From GCA-002050365 sp964237235 (GTDB lineage: Bacteria > Acidobacteriota > Blastocatellia > Pyrinomonadales > Pyrinomonadaceae), in assembly GCA_964237235.1 (NCBI GenBank), contig CAXSGY010000001.1, positions 310,001 through 374,000 of the forward strand: 64,000 nucleotides of DNA, given 5' to 3'. Under the pieces are notes generated by a model. It was not told where the DNA came from and made no database searches. It saw nothing but the letters and a program-made list of their open reading frames with translations. Position numbers and translations under genes: made by a program. How positions within the stretch are numbered: position 1 is the first letter of the stretch; every line of letters begins with the position of its first letter. This document shows positions 1 to 7,309 of the stretch, in pieces.

Positions 1-355
1 TAATCGCTCAAATTTTCGCGCGACGTGCCGCGCACTTCTATAATGCGCTCAACATAATGTTCGATGTCGGCATCGCTCAAGGTTTTTCTATAAGCGACGA
101 CGACCAGATGCGAGCTGTCCGTAATCTGCGGCTGATTCCACGCCGCCGGTTTTAATTTCTCTTTCATCGCCTGATCGGTAACGACGATAAATTTATACGG
201 CTGGATTCCGAAACTCGACGGCGCGAGCGTCAGCGAATTTTCCAGAATTTCCCAATCCGCGTCGGAAATTTTTCGCGCCGCATCATAATTTTTTGTCGCA
301 TAACGCCAGTTTAATTGTTCGATAATTGCCTTTCCGTGTAATGAATTGCTTGCCA
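1..355 (-). CDS. Nitroreductase family protein (NfsB-like), 3' end cut by window edge
   Basis: The first 118 residues are visible, starting from ATG at 355; the gene runs off the left edge. The family uses FMN and NAD(P)H to reduce nitro compounds or quinones in the cytoplasm. What is seen: the N-terminal motif W-R-Y-A-T-K-N-Y-D (residues 17-25), which matches the FMN-phosphate-binding R-x-S/A-T-K segment of NfsB, then LAPSSFGIQPYKFIVV, the usual S-S-x-x-x-Q-P segment contacting FMN, and HLVVVAY. A GGAG ribosome binding site lies about 12 bases upstream of the ATG. A near-palindrome at 393-411 matches one in front of the neighbouring Rrf2 gene, so the regulator next door probably controls this gene. 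Family assignment is firm; the substrate is unknown. Confidence 0.88.
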
Positions 356-392
356 TTTTTATAAATTTTCTCCGTGTTTGATTTAACGCTTT

Positions 393-411
393 TGTAACAA
401 CTTTAGCTACA
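393..411. promoter_or_regulatory. Candidate Rrf2 operator in front of the nitroreductase gene
   Basis: TGTAACAACTTTAGCTACA has arms TGTAAC and GCTACA (one mismatch) around a 7-base spacer. It is nearly identical to the site at 878-896 in front of the Rrf2 regulator gene. It lies 38 bases upstream of the nitroreductase ATG. Two matching sites in front of a regulator and its neighbour suggest autoregulation plus control of the nitroreductase; this is inference from the repeat alone. Confidence 0.6.
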
Positions 412-427
412 AATGCGAATAAAAAAA

Positions 428-874
428 TTAACTCAAAACTTTTTTGCCGCCGCAGCCGACTTTTTCGACTGCTTCCAAGACGCTCTGCAAAGAAAACTGC
501 GCCAGCCTCGCTTCGACGACATCGTTGATTTCCGATTGCAATTTCTCCAAAACGCATCGGATATTTTTGCCAATCGAACAATCTTCGTTCGTTTCGCGGC
601 GCAGAGCAAATGTGTTTCCGCACGAAACGGCTTTGTGAACGTCCGCCAGATTTATCTGTTTGGGACATTTTGCCAATCGCGTTCCGCCGTTCGCGCCGGT
701 TTGTGAAACGACTAATTTCGCTTCGCTCAAATCGCCCAAAATCCGCCTGATAACGACCGGATTGGTTTTGACGCTTACGGCGATATAATCCGACTTCACA
801 TTGTTGCCTTCGCCCGCTTTGGCGAGAACCGTCAAAATGTGAACTGCGATTGCAAATTGACTGTTAGCTGCCAT
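428..874 (-). CDS. Rrf2/BadM-family transcriptional regulator
   Basis: The product is 148 residues, the usual Rrf2 length, starting at ATG 874 (MAANSQFAIAVHIL); an upstream extension to 919 lacks homology. The N-terminal winged helix contains SDYIAVSVKTNPVVIRRILGDL, the recognition region, followed by the wing segment QTGANGGTRLAK. Cysteines at 70, 85, 99, 107 and 141 are present; 85, 99 and 107 lie where family members bind an Fe-S cluster or sense thiol oxidation, though the spacing (C-x13-C-x7-C) is not the classic IscR/NsrR pattern and is closer to YwnA-type members. A perfect-arm palindrome at 878-896 ends three bases before the ATG, which implies autorepression. The next gene in this direction is the nitroreductase, with a similar operator. 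I infer a redox- or electrophile-responsive pair. Confidence 0.85.
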   Translation of the reverse strand: MAANSQFAIAVHILTVLAKAGEGNNVKSDYIAVSVKTNPVVIRRILGDLSEAKLVVSQTGANGGTRLAKCPKQINLADVHKAVSCGNTFALRRETNEDCSIGKNIRCVLEKLQSEINDVVEARLAQFSLQSVLEAVEKVGCGGKKVLS

Positions 875-877
875 AAC

Positions 878-896
878 TGTAACAAGTTTAGTTACA
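878..896. promoter_or_regulatory. Candidate autoregulatory operator of the Rrf2 gene
   Basis: TGTAACAAGTTTAGTTACA is an inverted repeat with perfect 6-base arms (TGTAAC/GTTACA) and a 7-base spacer. It abuts the Rrf2 start codon, so a bound repressor would cover the ribosome-binding region and promoter end. The same motif with one mismatch occurs at 393-411. Confidence 0.65.
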
Positions 897-942
897 AATT
901 CAATCGCTGTCAAGCGCAAAGTTTGAATTTGTGAAAATCATT

Positions 943-2082
943 TTACGATTCGACGATTCTAATATTTCGCCGCGCTAATTCGGCGACGAATTTCTCAGCG
1001 TCAATCGCCAATTCCTGCGGAGTCGCGCCGCGCATTTTGACCGCGCCGCTTGCCGCCGTCTGCGCGATGATCGAAGCGGGAAAAGCGGTCGTCCGCATCA
1101 TCGCGCTCAATTTCGTTGTCTCATCAAATTTATCAACGATGTCGTAGCGAAGCGTTTTCGTTTTGCCGTCCTTTAAGCCGGCAAAATCGAGGCGAATCAA
1201 AACATAATCGGGTTCGTCCGCCGGAAGATTTTTTTGCAGAACCGCGCCCAAAATTTTGCGCGGCGTAACCTTCGCATAATCGGCGACGATTTCATCGCTC
1301 GAACATAAACCCAAATCAATCATCGTTTTGAATTTATCGCAGTGTCCGGCGTAGCGAATCGTTTTGTAATCGAGTTCTTTGATTTTCCCGAAAAAAGTGT
1401 CGGGCAAGGTTGAAGTTCCGCCGGAAGTTTGAAACGCTTCGAGCGCGGGAAAATTGTCGAATTCTAAAGTTTCGAGTTCGGTCATCGAATCAACTTCCAC
1501 AATTTTGCCGTCGCGGACGACGCGCGCCGGTTCGACGTATTCGTTGATTAAGCCTTCGACCGAGAAAACGAGTTGATAATCGAGCGGCGGCTGCGGATTT
1601 TGCGGCAAACCGCCGACGCGGATGTGAATTTCGGCGATTTCGTCAAATTGATTCGCGCCGCGCATCGCCAGAATCGAAACCATTCCGGGCGCGAGTCCGC
1701 AATCGGGAACGATATTGATTCCAGCGTTTTTCGCCTCCGCGTCGAGTGCGAGCTGCGCGTCAACGATGTAATTATTGCCGCCCAAATCGCAAAAATTCGT
1801 CTTCGTTTCAATCGCGGCTTTTGAAAGCTCGACGTTATACCAGTAATTAACGCACGAAATCGCCGCGTCGTGTCCGCGCATCAGCGCAACCGAATCGGCG
1901 TAATTTGAAACGTCAATTTGTTTGATTTTGAGCTTGGGACTGTCAATGTCGGCGGCGATTTTTTCAGCCTTGCCGAAATCCGCGTCGGCGACGGTAACGC
2001 TTTCGACTTGCGGCGAATTGTTAACCAAATCGAACGTCGCGCCGTATCCCATTCGCCCCGCGCCGAGAACAAGAATATTCAT
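943..2082 (-). CDS. Saccharopine dehydrogenase family protein (lysine dehydrogenase-like)
   Basis: The 379-residue protein opens with a Rossmann dinucleotide motif, LGAGRMGYG (G-x-G-x-x-G at residues 7-12), and has the C-terminal saccharopine-dehydrogenase domain with the conserved stretch CGLAPGMVSILAM in its middle. Members of this soluble family oxidise or reduce amino-acid linkages with NAD(P): saccharopine dehydrogenase, lysine 6-dehydrogenase, carboxynorspermidine dehydrogenase. The size and layout are closest to the single-domain lysine-dehydrogenase/saccharopine-reductase type. The gene stands alone; no lysine catabolic partner is adjacent. The region just upstream of its start (2086-2171) is a heptamer-repeat hairpin. 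The family is clear; the exact substrate cannot be told from sequence. Confidence 0.8.
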   Translation of the reverse strand: MNILVLGAGRMGYGATFDLVNNSPQVESVTVADADFGKAEKIAADIDSPKLKIKQIDVSNYADSVALMRGHDAAISCVNYWYNVELSKAAIETKTNFCDLGGNNYIVDAQLALDAEAKNAGINIVPDCGLAPGMVSILAMRGANQFDEIAEIHIRVGGLPQNPQPPLDYQLVFSVEGLINEYVEPARVVRDGKIVEVDSMTELETLEFDNFPALEAFQTSGGTSTLPDTFFGKIKELDYKTIRYAGHCDKFKTMIDLGLCSSDEIVADYAKVTPRKILGAVLQKNLPADEPDYVLIRLDFAGLKDGKTKTLRYDIVDKFDETTKLSAMMRTTAFPASIIAQTAASGAVKMRGATPQELAIDAEKFVAELARRNIRIVES

Positions 2083-2085
2083 AGA

Positions 2086-2171
2086 CAGTAAGCAGTAAGC
2101 GGTAAGCAGTAAGCGGTGAGCAGTAAATATTCTACGAAAAACCGTTTACTGCTCACCGCTGACCGCTCACT
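2086..2171. repeat. Heptamer word-repeat tract forming a hairpin (GCAGTAA/GCGGTGA type)
   Basis: Degenerate 7-base units (AGCAGTA, AGCGGTA, AGCGGTG) run in one direction at about 2086-2127 and return inverted at 2145-2170. The two arms, 2102-2127 and 2145-2170, pair over 26 bases with three mismatches. The same word family recurs at 9161-9218 and 17534-17627. It fills the gap between the PilZ gene and the saccharopine-dehydrogenase-like gene. Confidence 0.8.
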
Positions 2172-2175
2172 AAAT

Positions 2176-2541
2176 TCACCATTCCTCGTGCGCGTCGGGT
2201 TGTTCAGCGGCGATGATTGCGGCGGCATATTCCCAGACTTTTTTCTTCCAAAGGCGAAGCGAATCGGTTAATTGAAAAGCGACCTGCGGATGCGCGACGT
2301 TGCGCTCAAGTCGTATGACCTGCGCCGTGACGCTTATTTCGTCTTCGGCGTTTTCCGTGACGGTCAGATTGACCTTACTGCCGACCGACGGCAGTGTGCG
2401 CGGCAAGAATATCAACGCTCCCTGCTGTCCGACGTTTTCCGTCAAGCCTTCCTGCACAACTTCCCGCCCGTGTTCGTCCTTCCACGTTATCCGCACGGGA
2501 AATGAAATGTTGTAACGCTGACCTTGGCGACGTTCCTGCAT
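2176..2541 (-). CDS. PilZ-domain protein
   Basis: I start this 121-residue protein at MQERRQGQRY because the PilZ domain begins there; an open frame continues upstream to 2670 without recognisable domain. PilZ domains bind cyclic di-GMP through an R-x3-R motif and a later (D/N)-x-S-x-x-G motif. Here R5-x3-R9 is present, and the second motif appears as NVGQQG, with glycine in place of serine. A GGAGG lies 14 bases upstream, rather far for a ribosome binding site. A GGDEF/EAL protein at 58.1 kb shows that the organism handles this second messenger. The single-domain form suggests an adaptor; its partner is unknown. The altered second motif leaves nucleotide binding uncertain. Confidence 0.75.
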   Translation of the reverse strand: MQERRQGQRYNISFPVRITWKDEHGREVVQEGLTENVGQQGALIFLPRTLPSVGSKVNLTVTENAEDEISVTAQVIRLERNVAHPQVAFQLTDSLRLWKKKVWEYAAAIIAAEQPDAHEEW

Positions 2542-2741
2542 AAATAATTGAAAATCCTCCGGAGTATTTATTACTCGTCGTTTGAAATATAGCGAAATGC
2601 CCGCTTGAAGTCTAATCAAAATTCGATTTATCGGCGCGTTTCCGGTTGAATTCGCCCGCGTCCGGCGCAACCGATTTTTATGCGATTAGACAGGGCGGCA
2701 TTAAAATGGTAGTCTTAACAATGTTTTTTTGAAAAACTCTT

Positions 2742-2820
2742 CGCGGAGTAATCCGTGTCCTTCGTTTGAGTCGTCGGGAAACGCAGTTTGTAAAAGACTC
2801 AGGTGGAAGAAACAAACCAA
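2742..2820 (+). promoter_or_regulatory. Possible structured 5' leader of the 3D-domain gene
   Basis: The stretch before the 3D-domain gene can fold into a small hairpin CGGA-GTAA-TCCG (2744-2755) capped by a GNRA tetraloop, and a second stem TGAGTC/GACTCA (2767-2772 with 2796-2801) enclosing a 23-base purine-rich loop; GTTTG near 2764 can also pair with CAAAC at 2812-2816. Cell-wall hydrolase genes of this kind are known targets of ydaO c-di-AMP riboswitches, but I do not find that motif's conserved bases here. It may be an unassigned leader or chance. Confidence 0.25.
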
Positions 2821-2839
2821 CAATAAGGAGCAATTCACA

Positions 2840-3388
2840 ATGAAAAATTTAGCCGGAGGAACTATGTTCCTCGGCACGACCGCGTTGTTAGCAGGATTTT
2901 TATTCTACTTTCAGCCGACGGTCGAAGCCGTTACTTTTGCGAATATATCGCAAAAGGATTTAATCGAACTTAATCAGGAAACCGCATCAAATCAATTATT
3001 TAACCAGCAAGATATTCAAACGAATCAGCAAGAACCGCAAATTATTCAGCCTCAAGTTTCCGAACCAGCCGCGAATTCCGAACCGATCAATAGTTTAGCT
3101 TTGGAAGCAAATGCTTTTAGAGCGACGGCTTATTGTTTAAAGGGCAGAACCGCGATTGGCGGAGGCGTTCGGCGCGGCGTGGTCGCCGCCGATCCGCGCG
3201 TTTTGCCATTGGGAACGCAAATTCAGCTCGACGCGGGTTCTTACAGCGGAACTTACATGGTCGCCGACACGGGCGGCGCGGTCAAAGGTCGCAAATTAGA
3301 TATTTGGGTGCCGAGCTGTTCGGAAGCCAATCGTTTCGGTCGCCGAACCGTGATGGTCAGCCGGCTCGGAAAAAACAAAAAAGCATAA
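2840..3388 (+). CDS. Secreted 3D-domain protein (cell-wall lytic type)
   Basis: The 182-residue protein starts at ATG 2840, nine bases after AAGGAG, giving a signal-peptide-like N-terminus (MKNLAGGTMFLGTTALLAGF). A glutamine/asparagine-rich linker (about residues 45-90) leads to a 3D domain from about residue 95: TAYCLKGRTAIGGG, AADPRVLPLGTQI, VADTGG and GRKLDIW carry the three aspartates that name the family and form the double-psi barrel active site of MltA/RpfB/YocH-type peptidoglycan lytic transglycosylases. It probably acts in the periplasm or outside the cell on peptidoglycan. A strong terminator follows at 3436-3471. The upstream leader may be structured. Confidence 0.85.
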   Translation: MKNLAGGTMFLGTTALLAGFLFYFQPTVEAVTFANISQKDLIELNQETASNQLFNQQDIQTNQQEPQIIQPQVSEPAANSEPINSLALEANAFRATAYCLKGRTAIGGGVRRGVVAADPRVLPLGTQIQLDAGSYSGTYMVADTGGAVKGRKLDIWVPSCSEANRFGRRTVMVSRLGKNKKA

Positions 3389-3435
3389 TTTAATAACCAT
3401 TTAACAAAAACCGATTTTTTCAAAAAACAAATTAA

Positions 3436-3471
3436 AAACGCTTCTTCGATTTGAAGAAGCGTTTCTTTTTT
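3436..3471 (+). terminator. Rho-independent terminator after the 3D-domain gene
   Basis: A perfect 12-bp stem, AAACGCTTCTTC with GAAGAAGCGTTT, around a 5-base loop is followed by CTTTTTT. On the other strand a T-rich run (TTTTTAATTT) also follows the stem, so it may serve the convergent VIT/VWA gene ending at 3519 as well. Confidence 0.92.
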
Positions 3472-3518
3472 GCGTAAACACTCGGAACGATTTTTGAAAC
3501 ATAAATTCTTCCCGCGCT

Positions 3519-6296
3519 TCATTCGATTTTCGGCAGGACATAGACGACTTCGGAAATCTCCGCCAGATTGGCGATTTTGCCGATTTCGATTTCTCCGACG
3601 ACTGCATCTTTGCCTTTTTCGACGGAAATCTCGAAGCCTCGATTTTTAAGTTTCTCCAACGCTTCGGGCGTTTTCGCCGAAAGAATAATTTGAACCAGAG
3701 CCTTGCCATCGGCGACAAATTTCGTCTCGTTCGCGGTCGGCGCGGCTTTGCCCGTTTGCCAACGCTCGACTAATTCATAAACCCAAACGTGCAGTTTTTC
3801 GGCGAGCGTTTTTTGCTTTATGGCTTCGGGCGTTAGCTTTGCTTCTTCCGTTTCGGACGGCACACGCGTTTCGCCGACGGTGACATTCACATTTCCCGCC
3901 TTTTCGGGATCGAAAAAATTATAAACGATCAAGCCCGTGACCTTTACGGGTTTGCCCGAAAGCATCGTCGGCGCGAAAGTTGCGTTACGCGCCGCTTGTT
4001 CCGCCGCCTGGCGCAGCAAAGGATGACCGGACAATGCCGCGACGGAAACCACTCTGCCGCTTTCGTCGGTCGTGACCTGCACGCTGACCGCGCCGCTCGC
4101 ACGAATCGCTCTGGCAGCGGGCGGATACGGCGGTTTCGGCAGGCTTGTCGCCTTGCCGTTCAAAACTCCGCTTGAAATTTGCCTTGCCGGTGCCATAGGT
4201 GACGGCGGGGGCGGCGCAATTTTATATGCAACACCGTTTCCTGAACCGCTTCCTGAACCACTTCCCATTCCTGTTCCATTACCTGAGCCGCGCCCACTGG
4301 CAGAACTAGTTTTCTTGGTAGTTCGACGACCGGCGACGGTTTGGGAAGCTCCCGATACACCACCGCTAATTGAAAACGATTGTTGCCTATTACCCGCTCC
4401 GAGCCGAAAATTTAGAGTTTCAGCATCGTCATCGCCCAAAGTCGTCGCTCGATTCATTCCCGCCGGAAACTCGACCGGAACTTCGACCTTGATGGGTTTT
4501 CCGCCCTGCGTTTTAACGATTTCTTCGACCGCGACGAACGATGTAAACTGCGTCAGCAGACGATATTCGAGTCCGAGGCTGGCGACTGTGTTTTGAACGT
4601 CGGGTTTGGCGTTTCCGTTCTGCACGCCCCGGTAATCCTGCTTCATCAGATCGTCAATTCTGGTGCGCGCCCAGAGCGTCGCCAACACGTCGTTCGCGTC
4701 TTCGGATTCGGGCAGATTGACGGCAATTTCACGAACCGTTTCCTGACCGCCGATTTTCCCGCGTAGTTTGATCGTGCCGCTCGCCGCTTTCGTGTAGCGT
4801 CCGTGAACGATGACGGGTTTCGCGCTGAATAAATCATTGATGCGGTTCGGATAAACGTCGGCGACGGGCAAGCCGTTCCAGTCAATCGAAACGTCGGTTA
4901 AAAGCGGCGTTCTGACGCGCTCGTAAAATCGTTTCGCCGCCTTTGAGCCGTCGTCTTCGAGCGCGACGTATTCGGCTTCGCCGCGTCCTTCTTCGGCGAT
5001 TTTGTCGAGCAGAAAACGGTTGACCGAATTGCCGATGCCGAACGAAAACACTCTGGCGTTCGGGTGTTTTTGAACTTCGGAAATGATTTCCAAATCGTTG
5101 CCGACTTCGCCGTCGGTCATAAAACAAACGATGCGAACGTGATCCTGCGCGTCCGAAGGTTCGAGCGCGGCTTTGATCGCCGACATCATTTCCGTGCCGC
5201 CCGCGCCGCGCCTTGATTCGAGAAATTGTTTCGCGCGTTCCAGATTCGCCTGCGTCGCCGGAACGGGCGCGTCGAATAAAATCGAAGTGTCGCCCGCGAA
5301 AGTTATCAAATTAAAAGTGTCGTTCGGATAAAGATTTTCGAGCGACAGACGCATCGCTTCTTTGGCTTTTTCAATCGGAAAACCGGACATCGAACCGCTC
5401 GTGTCGAGAACGAAAACAATCTCCTTCGGCGTTACGTCTTCGGCGGCAAATTTGTCGGGCGGCTGTAAAACCAGAGTGAAAAATCCGCCGCGCTCGTCGC
5501 AGTGCGTCAGCACGGCATCTTCGATTCGTTTTCCGCTCACGTCATAGCGCAAAACGAAATCCTTGTTCGGAATCGTCGCTTCGTCTTTGAGTTTGATGTC
5601 GAATTGATTCGGGCTTCGATTGGCTATTTCGATTTCGTGCGAATCGGAACGCGCCGCTTCGATTGGCACGCCCGCGTTGATATTGACTTCAATCGAGATG
5701 TCGTGTCCGCCGCGCGTTTTCGCCAGCGGCGTGGTAATTTTGGCGGCTTCAGCGACGTTCATCGAATTCGGAACGTAGCGCGGCGCGACGGTCATCGGAA
5801 AAACGAATTCGTATGCGCCGTCTTCGTATTTCAAAGTTTCGACGTAGCTGATTTCGACGACGATTTTCTCGTTCGGCAGAATATTGGCGATTGATTGCGT
5901 GAAAATATTCGGGCGTTCCTGATCGAGCAGGCTCGCCGTTTTACCTTCGTTTTTCGCCGCTTCGTAAACTTGTCTGGCTTCTTCGCGCCGCAAAATTTTT
6001 CCGCGAACCGTTCGACCGCCGACGTTCATCGTCAAATCGTCCACGGCAGCGTTTTGCGAAAGCGGAAATTGATAAACGGCTTCAATCGTTTGCGCGAATT
6101 TGTTTTCAAATTCCTGCGTCACGGTGACGCGCGCCAGAAATCCGCTGATGTCGGTTTTGACCGAAGTGTGTTTGAGCGGACACGCGCCAATCGCGCCGCG
6201 TCTGCCGACGGCGAGCAGCGTTCCTTCGGTTGTTTCCTGAGCGAAGGCGCACATCGCGCAGAGGAATATCACCAGCAAAATCGTGATTTTTTGCAT
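3519..6296 (-). CDS. Secreted VIT + von Willebrand factor A protein with TonB C-terminal domain
   Basis: This 925-residue protein has a signal peptide (residues 1-20, ending CAFAQ), a VIT domain (about 30-160, with RREEARQVYEAAKNEGKTASLL typical of inter-alpha-trypsin inhibitor heavy chains), and a VWA domain from about 292 with an intact metal site D298-T-S-G-S302. Then come a glycine/serine-rich spacer near 655-690, a TonB C-terminal-like domain near 715-790 (LPKPPYPPAARAIRASGAV), and a helical tail. TAGGAGAA precedes the ATG. VIT/VWA proteins mediate adhesion; TonB-C domains link the inner membrane to outer-membrane partners. Having both on one chain is unusual and suggests a periplasmic scaffold. 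There is no TonB transmembrane anchor or ExbB/ExbD nearby, so energy transduction is doubtful. Transcription is monocistronic. Confidence 0.88.
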   Translation of the reverse strand: MQKITILLVIFLCAMCAFAQETTEGTLLAVGRRGAIGACPLKHTSVKTDISGFLARVTVTQEFENKFAQTIEAVYQFPLSQNAAVDDLTMNVGGRTVRGKILRREEARQVYEAAKNEGKTASLLDQERPNIFTQSIANILPNEKIVVEISYVETLKYEDGAYEFVFPMTVAPRYVPNSMNVAEAAKITTPLAKTRGGHDISIEVNINAGVPIEAARSDSHEIEIANRSPNQFDIKLKDEATIPNKDFVLRYDVSGKRIEDAVLTHCDERGGFFTLVLQPPDKFAAEDVTPKEIVFVLDTSGSMSGFPIEKAKEAMRLSLENLYPNDTFNLITFAGDTSILFDAPVPATQANLERAKQFLESRRGAGGTEMMSAIKAALEPSDAQDHVRIVCFMTDGEVGNDLEIISEVQKHPNARVFSFGIGNSVNRFLLDKIAEEGRGEAEYVALEDDGSKAAKRFYERVRTPLLTDVSIDWNGLPVADVYPNRINDLFSAKPVIVHGRYTKAASGTIKLRGKIGGQETVREIAVNLPESEDANDVLATLWARTRIDDLMKQDYRGVQNGNAKPDVQNTVASLGLEYRLLTQFTSFVAVEEIVKTQGGKPIKVEVPVEFPAGMNRATTLGDDDAETLNFRLGAGNRQQSFSISGGVSGASQTVAGRRTTKKTSSASGRGSGNGTGMGSGSGSGSGNGVAYKIAPPPPSPMAPARQISSGVLNGKATSLPKPPYPPAARAIRASGAVSVQVTTDESGRVVSVAALSGHPLLRQAAEQAARNATFAPTMLSGKPVKVTGLIVYNFFDPEKAGNVNVTVGETRVPSETEEAKLTPEAIKQKTLAEKLHVWVYELVERWQTGKAAPTANETKFVADGKALVQIILSAKTPEALEKLKNRGFEISVEKGKDAVVGEIEIGKIANLAEISEVVYVLPKIE

Positions 6297-6478
6297 AAAT
6301 TTCTCCTAAAATTTTTCGTTCTTAATCGGAAAAAATCCGCGCGTCTTTTCTGCTTAGACACCGCAACTCGAAAAATAGTTCCCTGAAGCGGGAAAAATTT
6401 TTGACGGACGGAGTTTCGCGCAAAAATCGGCAATATCAACATTTTGCAAGGCTTTTAACTGTTCACTATCAATTATTC

Positions 6479-6609
6479 GAAGCCATCTCAAAAATAATTT
6501 TCGACGGTTTAGAGTCGGACTACTGCCCGACGGTCAGTATCAATCGCCGCGACCGTCGGGCAGTAGCCCGACTCTAAACCGGATGATTTTATATTTTTGA
6601 GATGGCTTC
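6479..6609. mobile_element. 131-bp double-palindrome element (MITE-like)
   Basis: Perfect 18-base outer inverted repeats (6479-6496 and 6592-6609, GAAGCCATCTCAAAAATA) enclose a second pair of 30-base arms (6506-6535 and 6551-6580) with one mismatch and a 15-base loop. The flanking DNA (6297-6478 and 6610-6761) carries no gene that I can recognise. No target-site duplication is obvious. The structure fits a miniature inverted-repeat transposable element or a REP-type element; mobility is inferred. The whole gap 6297-6761 holds nothing else apart from upstream sequence of the two flanking genes. Confidence 0.6.
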
Positions 6610-6761
6610 TCGCTGTTCAATGAAAAACAAGAAAGCCTTTTTATCAGTTACCGGTTAATAATTGATAATGAAAAATTATTTGAATCGCAACGACACTTTA
6701 CCAAATGTCTACGTCGGATAATATTTGGAAATTAAATTTATGTGGTAAAAAAGTCGAGAAT

Positions 6762-7211
6762 TTATCTTTTGCAACTCGCTGCGATCAGGTGGTCGCGCTT
6801 TGGAAAATGAAGAATGATTCCGAGAATGCCGAGCGCGAACCACACGAAAAAATATTGATAGGAAAACGCGAACGCCAAAACCAAACCGAGCAGCGAATCG
6901 GCTTCGCACAAAGCGCAGGCGACGATTAAACCGGTCTGAATATATTGCGGTCTCTGATCGGCGATTGCCTGCGCGACGGCGCGTTTTTCGACGACGAAAG
7001 ACAAAATCAAATTAACGATTGCCAGTATTGCAAAAGCGATGATAATCGGCGGATTTTCGCCTAGAAACGGTTTTGAAAAATCGAAACTGAAAACTTCCGG
7101 TCGGGTGATAAAAACGACGACTAAAAACATCGCTTGCGAAAACAAGAGAATGAACCAGATGACTGATAAAACGCGATATTGTTGTTCGACACTCGGATTC
7201 GGATTTTGCAT
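6762..7211 (-). CDS. Four-helix integral membrane protein, unknown function
   Basis: I do not recognise the family with confidence. The 149-residue protein has four hydrophobic segments: about residues 17-36 (IWFILLFSQAMFLVVVF), 55-73 (PIIIAFAILAIVNLILSFVV), 91-108 and 114-135 (FAFSYQYFFVWFALGILGIIL). Short charged loops follow; the C-terminus (FPKRDHLIAAS) is basic and probably cytoplasmic. The layout resembles small acidobacterial membrane proteins that often sit beside ABC exporters, and an exporter gene lies 97 bases upstream in the same direction, so the two may be cotranscribed. No catalytic motif is visible. Confidence 0.6.
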   Translation of the reverse strand: MQNPNPSVEQQYRVLSVIWFILLFSQAMFLVVVFITRPEVFSFDFSKPFLGENPPIIIAFAILAIVNLILSFVVEKRAVAQAIADQRPQYIQTGLIVACALCEADSLLGLVLAFAFSYQYFFVWFALGILGIILHFPKRDHLIAASCKR

Positions 7212-7309
7212 AATTTTTACGGTTTCAAGAATTAGAATATTTGATATTTGTGGAAACCATTTTTTTTATTTTAACCGAACAGCAAAACATAAAAATTTAA
7301 ATTGAAAAA

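Noticed and set aside
413..706. 97-residue frame opposite the Rrf2 gene
   Set aside because: It is the mirror of the Rrf2 coding sequence, with biased composition and no ribosome binding site; many such shadow frames arise here from codon bias.
2742..2839. c-di-AMP (ydaO) riboswitch before the 3D-domain gene
   Set aside because: The gene type fits, but the conserved ydaO core bases and helices are not there; only generic stems are seen.
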